Shown: in pieces, positions 34,933-43,343 of the stretch
Numbering within the stretch: the first letter of the stretch is position 1
How the letters are laid out: each line of letters starts with the position of its first letter
Position numbers and translations under genes: made by a program
Origin: Spirochaetales bacterium
Lineage (GTDB): Bacteria; Spirochaetota; Spirochaetia; CADAEX01
Reading direction: 5' to 3'
DNA: 64,000 nt
NCBI GenBank assembly: GCA_024233785.1
Contig: JACKPD010000010.1
Location: forward strand, 1 to 64,000
The notes under the pieces: model-generated
Database searches by the model: none
Told to the model about the DNA's origin: nothing
What the model saw: the letters and a program-made list of their open reading frames with translations, nothing else

Positions 34933-37359
34933 ATGAGCAAATACCCTTTTAAACAAATTGAAAAAAAATGGCAGAAATACTGGGAAGACAACAAAACTTT
35001 CCGCGTTACTGAGGATGAATCAATACCGGCAGAAAAAAGAAAATATGTGCTGGATATGTTCCCCTACCCGTCCGGGGCAGGGCTGCACGTAGGTCACCCG
35101 GAAGGGTATACCGCGACTGATATATACTGCAGATACCTGCGTATGAACGGATATGCGGTCCTCCATCCAATGGGTTTTGATTCCTTCGGACTGCCGGCGG
35201 AAAACTACGCAATCAAGACCGGTACCCATCCGAGGATTTCAACAGAAAAAAATATAAAGCTTTTCACAAAGCAGATTAAATCTTTCGGGTTCTGTTATGA
35301 CTGGGACAGGGAAGTTTCAACACATACAGAGGAATATTATAAATGGACACAGTGGATATTCCTTAAGCTTTATGAACAGGGACTCGCGTACGAAGCGGAA
35401 ATGCCAATCAACTTCTGCCCTTCCTGCAGGACAGGTATTGCCAACGAAGAGGTCAAGGAAGGCAAATGCGAAAGGTGCGGCACACAGGTATCACGCAAAA
35501 GCGTAAGACAGTGGATGCTGCGGATTACAAAATACGCTGAGAGACTTCTTGCAGACCTTGATACGCTTGACTGGAGTGAAGCGATTAAAGCTATGCAGAG
35601 GAACTGGATAGGCAGAAGCGAAGGCGCCAATGTTATTTTTCAGCTTGAAAACTCTTCCGATACCATAGAAGTATATACAACAAGGCCGGACACTCTTTTC
35701 GGCGCCACATATATGGTGCTTTCCCCTGAGCACCCCCTTGTCAAAAAAATAACAACAGACGGACAGAGGAAAGAGGTTGAGGAATATGTCAGACAGGCAA
35801 GCTTTAAAAGCGATCTTGAGCGGACAGACCTCGCGAAGGATAAAACCGGGGCTTTTACGGGAAGCTATGCCGTAAATCCTGTTAATAACGAAAAAATACC
35901 GGTATGGATATCCGATTATGTACTTTTGACCTACGGCACAGGGGCCATCATGGCCGTTCCCGCGCATGATGAAAGAGACTTTGAATTCGCGGTTAAATTC
36001 AACCTCCCCATAAAACAGGTAGTATCAAAAGACGGCTCCCTTTATGATCTCAAAGAAGCATATATTGACAAGGAAGACGGGGTATCTGTCAATTCAGGAA
36101 GATTTTCGGGAATGAAAACACCTGACGCGATCAGGGAAATAATAAAATGGCTTAATGAAATGGGTAAAGGGGAAAAGACAGTAAACTATAAGCTAAGGGA
36201 CTGGATTTTCTCACGCCAGAGGTTCTGGGGAGAGCCCATACCTGTTATTCACTGTCCCAAATGCGGAATAGTGCCCCTGCCCGAGGATCAGCTCCCTCTT
36301 ACTTTGCCAGAAGTTGAGACATATGCAACGACAGGAACAGGGGAATCCCCTCTTGCCGCAATAACTGACTGGGTAAACACCAGCTGTCATATATGCGGCG
36401 GGCCGGCAAAAAGGGAGACTAACACAATGCCCCAGTGGGCAGGGTCCTGCTGGTATTACCTCAGGTTCATAGATCCTCACAATGATAAAGAGTTTGTAGC
36501 ACCTGAAAAGGAAAAATACTGGGCGCCTGTTGATCTTTACGTGGGAGGGGCCGAGCATGCGGTTCTTCACCTTCTTTACGCGAGGTTCTGGCACAAGGTG
36601 CTTTATGATATCGGCGCGGTAAGCACAATTGAACCGTTTCAGAGGCTTGTAAACCAGGGGATGATTCTCGGCGAAGGGGGAGTTAAAATGTCAAAATCCC
36701 TCGGCAATGTAATAAACCCTGATGATGTAATTAAAAGCTACGGCGCGGATTCCATGAGACTCTATGAAATGTTCATGGGCCCGCTGAGCGTATCAAAGCC
36801 GTGGTCAACAACAGGTATTTCAGGCGTTTACAGGTTCCTCGACAGGATATGGAGATTATCTGAAGAGAAAGAGTTAACAGAAACACCTGCGCCGGAAGAA
36901 CTTGACCGCCTTCTTCACAAGACAATAAAAAAAGTAACAAGTGATACAGCCAACCTGGAATTCAACACAGCGATTGCGCAGATGATGATCTTTATGAATG
37001 ACATTATAAAGGCGGATAAGGTAAACAGGACAATGTGGATGACTTTCATTAAACTGCTCTCCCCTTACGCTCCGCATATAGCTGAAGAATTATGGGAAAA
37101 AGCAGGAGGAGAACCCTCCCTTGCAAACCAGATGTGGCCGGAGTGGGAAGAGGCAAAAACAATTGAAGATGAAGTTACAGTTGTACTTCAGATAAGCAGC
37201 AAAAACAGAAGCACAATAATTGTTCCCAAAGGGTGTCCACGTGAAAAACTTGAGAAACTTGCCAGGGAAAATGAAAGGATAGCGGAACTGCTGGAAGGGA
37301 AAACAGTTATTAAATCCATCGTAGTTCCTGATAAGCTTGTTAACTTTGTAGTAAAATAA
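34933..37359 (+). CDS. leuS: Leucyl-tRNA synthetase
   Basis: This class I synthetase has 808 residues from the ATG at 34933. It has the HIGH-type motif GLHVGHPEGY, zinc-binding cysteines (FCPSCRTGIANEE, CERCGTQ), an editing domain with TRPDTLFGATYMVLSPEHP and TYGTGAIMAVPAHDERD, and KMSKS in GGVKMSKSLGN. An ATG five codons earlier (34918) is in frame but lies inside the promoter spacer, so it should not be transcribed. No ribosome site is seen at either. It is 1 bp upstream of the M24 peptidase gene, so the two are probably one transcript. Confidence 0.96.
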   Translation: MSKYPFKQIEKKWQKYWEDNKTFRVTEDESIPAEKRKYVLDMFPYPSGAGLHVGHPEGYTATDIYCRYLRMNGYAVLHPMGFDSFGLPAENYAIKTGTHPRISTEKNIKLFTKQIKSFGFCYDWDREVSTHTEEYYKWTQWIFLKLYEQGLAYEAEMPINFCPSCRTGIANEEVKEGKCERCGTQVSRKSVRQWMLRITKYAERLLADLDTLDWSEAIKAMQRNWIGRSEGANVIFQLENSSDTIEVYTTRPDTLFGATYMVLSPEHPLVKKITTDGQRKEVEEYVRQASFKSDLERTDLAKDKTGAFTGSYAVNPVNNEKIPVWISDYVLLTYGTGAIMAVPAHDERDFEFAVKFNLPIKQVVSKDGSLYDLKEAYIDKEDGVSVNSGRFSGMKTPDAIREIIKWLNEMGKGEKTVNYKLRDWIFSRQRFWGEPIPVIHCPKCGIVPLPEDQLPLTLPEVETYATTGTGESPLAAITDWVNTSCHICGGPAKRETNTMPQWAGSCWYYLRFIDPHNDKEFVAPEKEKYWAPVDLYVGGAEHAVLHLLYARFWHKVLYDIGAVSTIEPFQRLVNQGMILGEGGVKMSKSLGNVINPDDVIKSYGADSMRLYEMFMGPLSVSKPWSTTGISGVYRFLDRIWRLSEEKELTETPAPEELDRLLHKTIKKVTSDTANLEFNTAIAQMMIFMNDIIKADKVNRTMWMTFIKLLSPYAPHIAEELWEKAGGEPSLANQMWPEWEEAKTIEDEVTVVLQISSKNRSTIIVPKGCPREKLEKLARENERIAELLEGKTVIKSIVVPDKLVNFVVK

Positions 37360-37360
37360 T

Positions 37361-38545
37361 ATGGATATAACCAGCGAAACCTTTTTAAGCCGGCAGAAAA
37401 GAACTTCGGATTATCTTCTTGAAGAAGGTATTTCTGCCGCAGTATTAAAGGATTTTGAAGGAAGCAGGAATTCATCAATAAGATATCTGACAGGGCATCC
37501 CCAGGATGCCCTTCTTTTTATTTTTTCTGACGGCAGAACAATACTGGTGCCATGGGACATGCTTCTCGCGGAAAAAAACGCTTATTGCGGCCAGATTATC
37601 CCTTATACAGACTATAACCGTAATTTCATAAAAGCCGCAGCCGCAGTTGCTTCAGAAAAACTCTCAGGCAGGCTTCTGCCGCAGGAAAAAAGGAAAGTCA
37701 ATGAAGACAGTCGGCTCAAACTGGAGTTTTCCTCCTCTTCCGCCTGGCTTGAAATTCTCTCGCTTAAAAACGAAATCTCCGGTTTTGATATAATATGCAG
37801 GGAAAAAGGTATCGACGGCTTTCTTGATTCCTGCAGGATGATCAAGGACAGTGTTGAAATCCAGATATACAGAGAAGCTTCAGCGGTAACAGATAAAATT
37901 ATTGATAAGCTTGAACAGTATATCAGGAAGAACATCTCAGCCGCCGGAAAAATAATCAGAGAAACAGATATTGCCTTTTACATTGAAAAACTTGCAAGAG
38001 AAGAGGGCTGCGAAGGAACAGGGTTTGAGACTCTTGCAGCCTCATCTGAAAGAAGCTGGGCAATCCACCCCTGGCCCGCCTTTTCATCCGGGGCCGTTCA
38101 CGCAGAAGGCCTTACAATTATAGATTTCGGAATCAGGCATAAAGGCTATACAACAGATGTAACAATGACTATAGCCGGAAAAAACCTTACAGAAAAACAG
38201 AAAGAAATGATAAGTCTTGTTGAAAAAGCCTCATTTACTGCTGAAAAATCACTTAAGCCGGGAATAAGCGCTTCCTCCCCTGCCGAGGATATTAACTTAC
38301 TTTTTAAAAATGCAGGCTATACAATGCCCCATTCCCTCGGCCACGGCATAGGCCTTGATGTCCATGAGGCTCCACTGCTTAAAGCCCCGTCTGGCAGCCC
38401 TGAGACTCTTAAGGAGGGAATGGTCATTACTCTGGAACCAGGCCTTTATGACATGGACGAGGGCGGAGTACGGCTTGAAAATGATTTTCTGATAACTAAA
38501 GAGGGATGTGAAAAGCTTACCAGCTCCCGGATTGTATTTCTGTAG
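37361..38545 (+). CDS. M24 family aminopeptidase (Xaa-Pro type)
   Basis: This 394-residue protein has an N-terminal creatinase/prolidase-like domain (1-150) and a C-terminal pita-bread catalytic domain. The two-metal site is visible: Asp in IIDFGIRHKGYTTDVTMT (two Asp), His in HSLGHGIGLDVHE, Glu in TLEPGLY and Glu in GGVRLENDFLI. It probably removes N-terminal residues before proline in the cytoplasm. Its start is 1 bp after the leuS stop. Its last 29 bp overlap the end of the convergent lipoprotein gene. Confidence 0.92.
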   Translation: MDITSETFLSRQKRTSDYLLEEGISAAVLKDFEGSRNSSIRYLTGHPQDALLFIFSDGRTILVPWDMLLAEKNAYCGQIIPYTDYNRNFIKAAAAVASEKLSGRLLPQEKRKVNEDSRLKLEFSSSSAWLEILSLKNEISGFDIICREKGIDGFLDSCRMIKDSVEIQIYREASAVTDKIIDKLEQYIRKNISAAGKIIRETDIAFYIEKLAREEGCEGTGFETLAASSERSWAIHPWPAFSSGAVHAEGLTIIDFGIRHKGYTTDVTMTIAGKNLTEKQKEMISLVEKASFTAEKSLKPGISASSPAEDINLLFKNAGYTMPHSLGHGIGLDVHEAPLLKAPSGSPETLKEGMVITLEPGLYDMDEGGVRLENDFLITKEGCEKLTSSRIVFL

Positions 38546-39335
38546 TCCCTGAAAACCAGGCCTGCCAGCCTCCCCTGTCCATGAAAATTTCAATATACCT
38601 GTTGTTTTCACAATCCTTATCTTCAGCGGCGCACATTGCTGGAAAAAGTAAAATATTTCTTTCAGGCAGGGAAGATACAGAAACAATCCTGTCCGCCCGG
38701 GTAAATATCCGCCGTTCAAGCATGTTGGAAAGTACCCACAGGTTTTCTGAATGTTCATAGGGAAGTGACAGGCAGATATCATGTGTTTCAAGTTTTTTTA
38801 CAAAATTTGAATTAAAGATACCAAAGGATAATGCATATACAATCTCCTCTTCAGAGAGCGTCCAGGGATTACCGCAGGATATCTCTATCAGATTTTTTTC
38901 AAACCTCCCGATGTTGAAGTTTTCAAGACTGACCCCTGCAGTTATAAGATTGCTGATTATTTCAGCTGCAAATCCGTCTTCCCATCCCAGATAAAGTTTT
39001 CCGTCCTTCTTATAGTCCTCAGGGTAAACCCCGCCGGCAGGGTAGAGAGCTGTGCCTGATGCGGTACAGGCCGGAGCTGAAACAGGAAGAACCGGTAAAT
39101 CTGAAGAAATAACGGCAGTATCTCCGGGACTGTAAAAAACTGCTTCCTTATCAGATGGCAAGCCGGGATAATCAAGCCTGAAACAGATATCATGCCCGCT
39201 TCCGCATAAGTGGGCCGGGATATCAGGTAAAACTATCTCAATTTCATATTTATAAGAATCATAACATCCTGAGGCAAATAACATCAGAATCATGCAAACA
39301 ACAGCCATACCATGATGTACATGCCATCCGGCCAC
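38517..39335 (-). CDS. Unknown lipoprotein
   Basis: This 272-residue protein has a signal and lipobox LFASGC (Cys24 when read from 39335). The mature part is unfamiliar: PDIPAHLCGSGHDICFRL is followed by a mixed fold with several cysteines (at least six), which suggests disulfides in the periplasm. The start codon is uncertain: no clear ribosome site precedes 39335, and another ATG nine codons in (39308) would give a shorter signal peptide. It converges on, and overlaps, the M24 peptidase gene by 29 bp. No function is proposed. Confidence 0.65.
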   Translation of the reverse strand: MAGWHVHHGMAVVCMILMLFASGCYDSYKYEIEIVLPDIPAHLCGSGHDICFRLDYPGLPSDKEAVFYSPGDTAVISSDLPVLPVSAPACTASGTALYPAGGVYPEDYKKDGKLYLGWEDGFAAEIISNLITAGVSLENFNIGRFEKNLIEISCGNPWTLSEEEIVYALSFGIFNSNFVKKLETHDICLSLPYEHSENLWVLSNMLERRIFTRADRIVSVSSLPERNILLFPAMCAAEDKDCENNRYIEIFMDRGGWQAWFSGTTEIQSGSW

Positions 39336-39402
39336 AATGATTCAAAACAGCTGTTTTTCATACCCCATACTGATTCTGCAGGCAATAATTCAGGATGCTT
39401 TT

Positions 39403-39984
39403 TCAGTGTATTGCTTTAAGACCGGATTTATATATTTCCCTGATTTTCATAAAGACTTTCTCATACTCTTCTGTCCTGTAATCAGCATAAGTCCATGGAA
39501 GGGCCTCGAACCTGCCTCCCCGGAAAATAAGAGTAACCTCTTCATAGATACCGTCTCTTACAGGGACCCTGTGAACATTGTCCTTGGTAGTGGCAAGTAT
39601 AAGCCGGCTTGAACAAAGGAGCCCCGGATCAAAGTTGACCCTGCGGTGTTCCTCGCCATCATGTTTCTCATCAGATTTTACACGGACTGAGTAAAGTTTT
39701 TCCAGATAATTTGTATGTATTTTTATATCTGCGAGCTTTGACGGGTCCACAAGGTTTTTAAAAGAGACAAATACCCTGCGTATATTATCCCCCATTTCGC
39801 TGTCATAATAATCTGTATAATTAAAATCCATTAAAGGACTGATATAATCAATCTCCCCGATTTCATCGGAAAGTGTTTTGATTATTTCATCCTGACGGCT
39901 GCTCAAAGTAGTGAGAATCCCAATTATTAATTTATGTTTCTGAAAGCATTTTATTTCACCCAGTGAATTACAATCTCCTTGCAA
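39403..39984 (-). CDS. DUF4416 protein
   Basis: This is a protein of about 193 residues. KLIIGILTTLSSRQDEI, DFNYTDYYDSEMG, RVNFDPGLLCSSRLILATTKDNVHR and PWTYADYRTEEY match the pattern of DUF4416 proteins, which are found in spirochaetes and a few other phyla. Their function is unknown. The start is unsettled: TTG at 39984 has AGGA upstream, and AAGGAG lies inside the first codons before an in-frame CTG at 39963. It is divergent from the 477-residue gene, and the two probable promoters overlap. Confidence 0.82.
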   Translation of the reverse strand: MQGDCNSLGEIKCFQKHKLIIGILTTLSSRQDEIIKTLSDEIGEIDYISPLMDFNYTDYYDSEMGDNIRRVFVSFKNLVDPSKLADIKIHTNYLEKLYSVRVKSDEKHDGEEHRRVNFDPGLLCSSRLILATTKDNVHRVPVRDGIYEEVTLIFRGGRFEALPWTYADYRTEEYEKVFMKIREIYKSGLKAIH

Positions 39985-40007
39985 ATCTATCCTAATTCAA
40001 CCATAAT
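39979..40007 (+). promoter_or_regulatory. Near-leaderless promoter of the 477-residue gene
   Basis: TTGCAA (39979-39984) and CATAAT (40002-40007, five of six) are 17 bp apart. The -10 box ends 9 bp before the ATG at 40017, so the leader would be 0 to 3 nt. No ribosome site is present. Confidence 0.5.
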
Positions 40008-40016
40008 AATACTATT

Positions 40017-41450
40017 ATGAAGAAAATCAAGGTATTTCAGGAAGAACTGACGGCGGCCCTTGAGCAGCAGAAGGAATTCCTTGAAACTGAAATATTGCCT
40101 AAATCCAGAGATTTATTTAAAACATATCATTCTGCCTTTAACGCGGTTTTTATGCTCCTGCTTAAAAAAGCCCTTATAAAGGATGATCCATACAAGCATG
40201 AATATAAAATTTCAGAAATAACAGTTCCCCCCAATACGCAGATTATTGAAACAGAAAAAGCCTCTCAGCTGGGAATAAGACTCTCATTTTACCTGACACA
40301 GCTTGACTATATAAACAGCTACTATTCATACACTACCCAGTTTATTACACTGAAAAGAATAAAGCTTATTACAGACCTTCTGAACTATATAGACTGGGAT
40401 ATGATAGCAGAAACATCAGCAAGCCCTGCAACCCGTGTGCTTGCCGGTTTTTTAATAAAAATACGGCAGGGAACAGACCAGATAGCGGTCTCTGTCATCA
40501 ACACATCCATAAACCAGCTAAGTTCCATAAGAAAAATCCTTATTGAAAATCTTCAGCTTGTTAAAAATTTTCACGATGAGACATATAAACTTATGGTAAG
40601 GGAAAAAATACTGCTTCAGAGCAGCATACATAAATATGGTCTTGAAAATTCAGCTGAAAACACCCTTTCTGCGATAAAAAAGAAATTCACAGAGGTACTG
40701 CCTGGAGAAATATTCAGACAGGACCTTATAAATGAGCTGATAGCGGAAGAATTTTCCGCTGAAGCAGAGGAACTTAAGGATGATCTGCTGGCGGCCCTGA
40801 CCCCGGAAGCTCCGGAGAAAAAAAAAGAAAACCCTGTAAAAATAAAAAAACCTCTTCTCAATATACTTGTGAACGCGGCCCTCACAATCTGCACCTCCTA
40901 TGCGCAGATCAGATCAGCGCTGGAAAAAATTGAAAACAATTTTCAAATACTTGAAGAGCCCAGAGGCTCCGCCTTTATAAAATGGCTTTACAAAGTGCTT
41001 AAGGCTGATAAAAAAAGAACAAGGATTTTTGAAATTGAATTTATTGATGATCTTGCGGGAATTAAAAAAACAGAGAAGATTGATCTTCCTGTCTTTATAA
41101 AAAAACATTTATCGCTTCTTGCAGGCTTAAGCAGCGCGAAATTGAAATCAGAATTCTCTGTTCTTGAATCCGCTGAAAAAAAAGAGGATTACCTTCTTGT
41201 ATTTATCGGGGAACAGAGTACAGCATTAAAATCATTTATCCTTCAGGGACAGGGGATTGACCGATATATAAAGAAAAGGGCAAAAGATGAAAATATATCT
41301 TCCGCCCATCTCAAAGGAATACTGCTGGAAATAAACGCAATCAAAAACTGCATAATCAAGGCGCAGCAGCTCTCCCAGGAATATATCTCTGATAAAGAAG
41401 AGTACAATCAGTTTAAATCACTTGGTATTGCTGATAAATCAGTGGATTAA
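40017..41450 (+). CDS. Unknown all-helical cytoplasmic protein
   Basis: I do not recognise a family. The 477 residues are almost all helical, with many Lys, Glu and Leu and no signal or membrane segment. Regions such as IKVFQEELTAALEQQKEFLE at the start and AEEFSAEAEELKDDLLAAL near 250 could form coiled coils. A Lys/Pro-rich linker (EAPEKKKENPVKIKKPL) at about 265-280 separates two halves. There are no catalytic motifs. The last 12 bp overlap the end of the convergent transglycosylase gene. It may be specific to spirochaetes, but this could not be checked. Confidence 0.7.
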   Translation: MKKIKVFQEELTAALEQQKEFLETEILPKSRDLFKTYHSAFNAVFMLLLKKALIKDDPYKHEYKISEITVPPNTQIIETEKASQLGIRLSFYLTQLDYINSYYSYTTQFITLKRIKLITDLLNYIDWDMIAETSASPATRVLAGFLIKIRQGTDQIAVSVINTSINQLSSIRKILIENLQLVKNFHDETYKLMVREKILLQSSIHKYGLENSAENTLSAIKKKFTEVLPGEIFRQDLINELIAEEFSAEAEELKDDLLAALTPEAPEKKKENPVKIKKPLLNILVNAALTICTSYAQIRSALEKIENNFQILEEPRGSAFIKWLYKVLKADKKRTRIFEIEFIDDLAGIKKTEKIDLPVFIKKHLSLLAGLSSAKLKSEFSVLESAEKKEDYLLVFIGEQSTALKSFILQGQGIDRYIKKRAKDENISSAHLKGILLEINAIKNCIIKAQQLSQEYISDKEEYNQFKSLGIADKSVD

Positions 41451-42137
41451 ATAGGCTATCTCGTTTTTCTCAAGACTGTTCTCGAGTCTTGCTTTAAACT
41501 TTTTTTCTATTTTATTCTGATATTCAAGTATTCCTGAAATGTAATCAAGCGTTTTCCGCGGCGTTCCGTTTCTCTCAACCTTTGTTCTTCCTGCGTTATA
41601 CATTGCAAGAGCTACTATTTCGTTCCCGCCTGTATCAAGACACCATTTCAAATGTTTTATGCCGTTCACAATATTTATTTCAGGTTTAAAAAAGTCTTTT
41701 TCACTTAATTCCGGGAACGCAAGAGAATTCAATTGGAAAAGTCCCCTGTCTACAGAATTTTTATTATAGTTTATTGCCCTGTTGATAAATCGGCTTTCAT
41801 TCCATACAAGAGCAAAAACGAAACTGTACGGCAGATCATATTTGTCAGCATATTGCAGAATCAGTCTGGAATAGTCTTCTGACCCTGATATTCCGGTATA
41901 GAAGTCATTAATATACTTTCTTGTATACACATTACTGTACATCTGTTTTTCAATAACAGATACATCAAGATCAAGCGAAAGCCCTGGTATATAAAGCAGA
42001 CGGTTTTCATCCGCAGAGGTATTATCTGTAATTCCATTGACTGAAACTGTTTCCCCCCGTCCGTTTTTCCCCGGGTCTATCATGCTGAACGATAATAAAA
42101 GCGGAGCAGCGAGTAAGATCAGTATTACCCTTTTAAT
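41439..42137 (-). CDS. Lytic transglycosylase, SLT family, with ATT start
   Basis: Residues about 95-220 form an SLT lysozyme-like domain: FALVWNESRFINRAIN carries the catalytic Glu, then GLFQLNS, NIVNGIKHLKW and ALAMYNAGRTKVERNGTP. It cuts peptidoglycan glycan strands in the periplasm. I place the start at ATT, 42137: GGAGG lies 7 nt before it, and the product then begins MKRVILILLAAPLLLSF, a clean signal peptide. The nearest in-frame ATG upstream (42224) is 56 nt before the predicted start of transcription, inside or beyond the promoter. Confidence 0.82.
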   Translation of the reverse strand: MKRVILILLAAPLLLSFSMIDPGKNGRGETVSVNGITDNTSADENRLLYIPGLSLDLDVSVIEKQMYSNVYTRKYINDFYTGISGSEDYSRLILQYADKYDLPYSFVFALVWNESRFINRAINYNKNSVDRGLFQLNSLAFPELSEKDFFKPEINIVNGIKHLKWCLDTGGNEIVALAMYNAGRTKVERNGTPRKTLDYISGILEYQNKIEKKFKARLENSLEKNEIAYLIH

Positions 42138-42174
42138 AATATTTCCTCCAAAAATTTGAAATTTCCAGTCTGAA

Positions 42175-42202
42175 ATAATACATAAATGACCGGAGTAGTC
42201 AA
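42175..42202 (-). promoter_or_regulatory. Promoter of the lytic transglycosylase gene
   Basis: On the minus strand TTGACT (42197-42202) and TATTAT (42175-42180), each five of six, are 16 bp apart. Transcription would start near 42168, about 31 nt before the proposed ATT start and 19 nt before the GGAGG site. Confidence 0.6.
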
Positions 42203-42244
42203 GTTTCAAGCAGCCAAAGATCAAAAAAAATGAATATTTTTATG

Positions 42245-42270
42245 GTAAATCATGATTTACGTGCTATAAT
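42245..42270 (+). promoter_or_regulatory. Palindromic operator and extended -10 promoter of the aldo-keto reductase
   Basis: A perfect 16-bp palindrome GTAAATCATGATTTAC (42245-42260) lies just before an extended -10 box TGCTATAAT (42262-42270). A factor bound there would cover the -35 region. No good -35 hexamer is present, which fits an extended -10 or activated promoter. Confidence 0.5.
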
Positions 42271-42284
42271 TTAAGGTTTTGCAG

Positions 42285-43280
42285 ATGTTTTACAGAAAAG
42301 AACTTACTTCTGGCAAAAAATTAAGCTTTATAGGACTCGGCTGCTGGCGGTTCGGAGAACAGGAAAATACCTGTCCATCAAACAACCCGGGAAGGAATTA
42401 CTGGAACGGGCAGAAGCGGGCCGATTCTCTTAAAATTATTGATTTTGCCTTAAACGCAGGAATAACTCATTTCGATACCGCTCAAGGCTACGGCCTGGGT
42501 CTGTCCGAACAGTTTACAGGACACAGACTCAGGCGTCACCGTGAAAAGGTTATTATTGCTACAAAAATTATACCTTCCTCCAATAAAAGCCCTGATATTT
42601 TAAAAAAAATTGAACTTAGCTTAAAAAGACTCAATACTGCCTATGCCGACATCCTTTATCTTCACTGGCCTGACAGAAAATATGAAATTGAGTTTGCGGC
42701 AGAAGCCCTTGAAAAGGCAAGAAACACCGGATTGATCAGATATACAGGGGTAAGTAATTTTTCAGTTGAACAGATGGATAAGTTTTCCGGGGCAGGACAC
42801 ATTGATTTCTGTCAGACAGGCTACAGCCTGCTCTGGACACACAGGGAAAAGGATGTTGTCCCGTATTGCATTTCAAAAAAAATAAATATTATCGGATACA
42901 GTTTTTATTCCCAGGGGCTTCTGCTTAAAGATAATATAACAGCAGATACCGGAATATTGAATTCCGGACGGAAAAATCTTGTATTTTTAAAAAAAGAGAA
43001 CATTGATATAACTTTAGAAATAATAAGGCAGCTTGACGCTGTTTCAAAGTCAACAGGATTTACAAAACCTGATCTGCTTACCGGCTGGGGATCATCCAAA
43101 ACATGGCTTACAGGCATTCTGACAGGAGCTTCTTCAAAAAAACAGCTCCTGGAAACAGCAGGATCAGTAAATAAACAATTAAGCTCTGATATAATTCAAA
43201 AACTGGACAGTATTGCGCTCATTGGACTTAATATTACGGATACTGGCAATATTTTTTCCCACAATCAGGCCGTTTATTGA
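42285..43280 (+). CDS. Aldo-keto reductase family oxidoreductase
   Basis: This 331-residue protein has the TIM-barrel aldo-keto reductase pattern: FIGLGCWRFGEQ, catalytic Asp and Tyr in THFDTAQGYGLGLSE, Lys in VIIATKI, His in DILYLHWPD, and YTGVSNFS. The cofactor end (GILTGASSKKQLLE) matches NADPH-binding members. The substrate cannot be told. The start ATG at 42285 is preferred to a TTG at 42279; TAAGG lies 8 nt before it but may lie outside the transcript, because the -10 box ends at 42270. Confidence 0.9.
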   Translation: MFYRKELTSGKKLSFIGLGCWRFGEQENTCPSNNPGRNYWNGQKRADSLKIIDFALNAGITHFDTAQGYGLGLSEQFTGHRLRRHREKVIIATKIIPSSNKSPDILKKIELSLKRLNTAYADILYLHWPDRKYEIEFAAEALEKARNTGLIRYTGVSNFSVEQMDKFSGAGHIDFCQTGYSLLWTHREKDVVPYCISKKINIIGYSFYSQGLLLKDNITADTGILNSGRKNLVFLKKENIDITLEIIRQLDAVSKSTGFTKPDLLTGWGSSKTWLTGILTGASSKKQLLETAGSVNKQLSSDIIQKLDSIALIGLNITDTGNIFSHNQAVY

Positions 43281-43343
43281 AAATTCTCAGCTTATATGCT
43301 AATATTTGGTTTATATTTTCTACTTTTTTACAGGGGGTATTAT

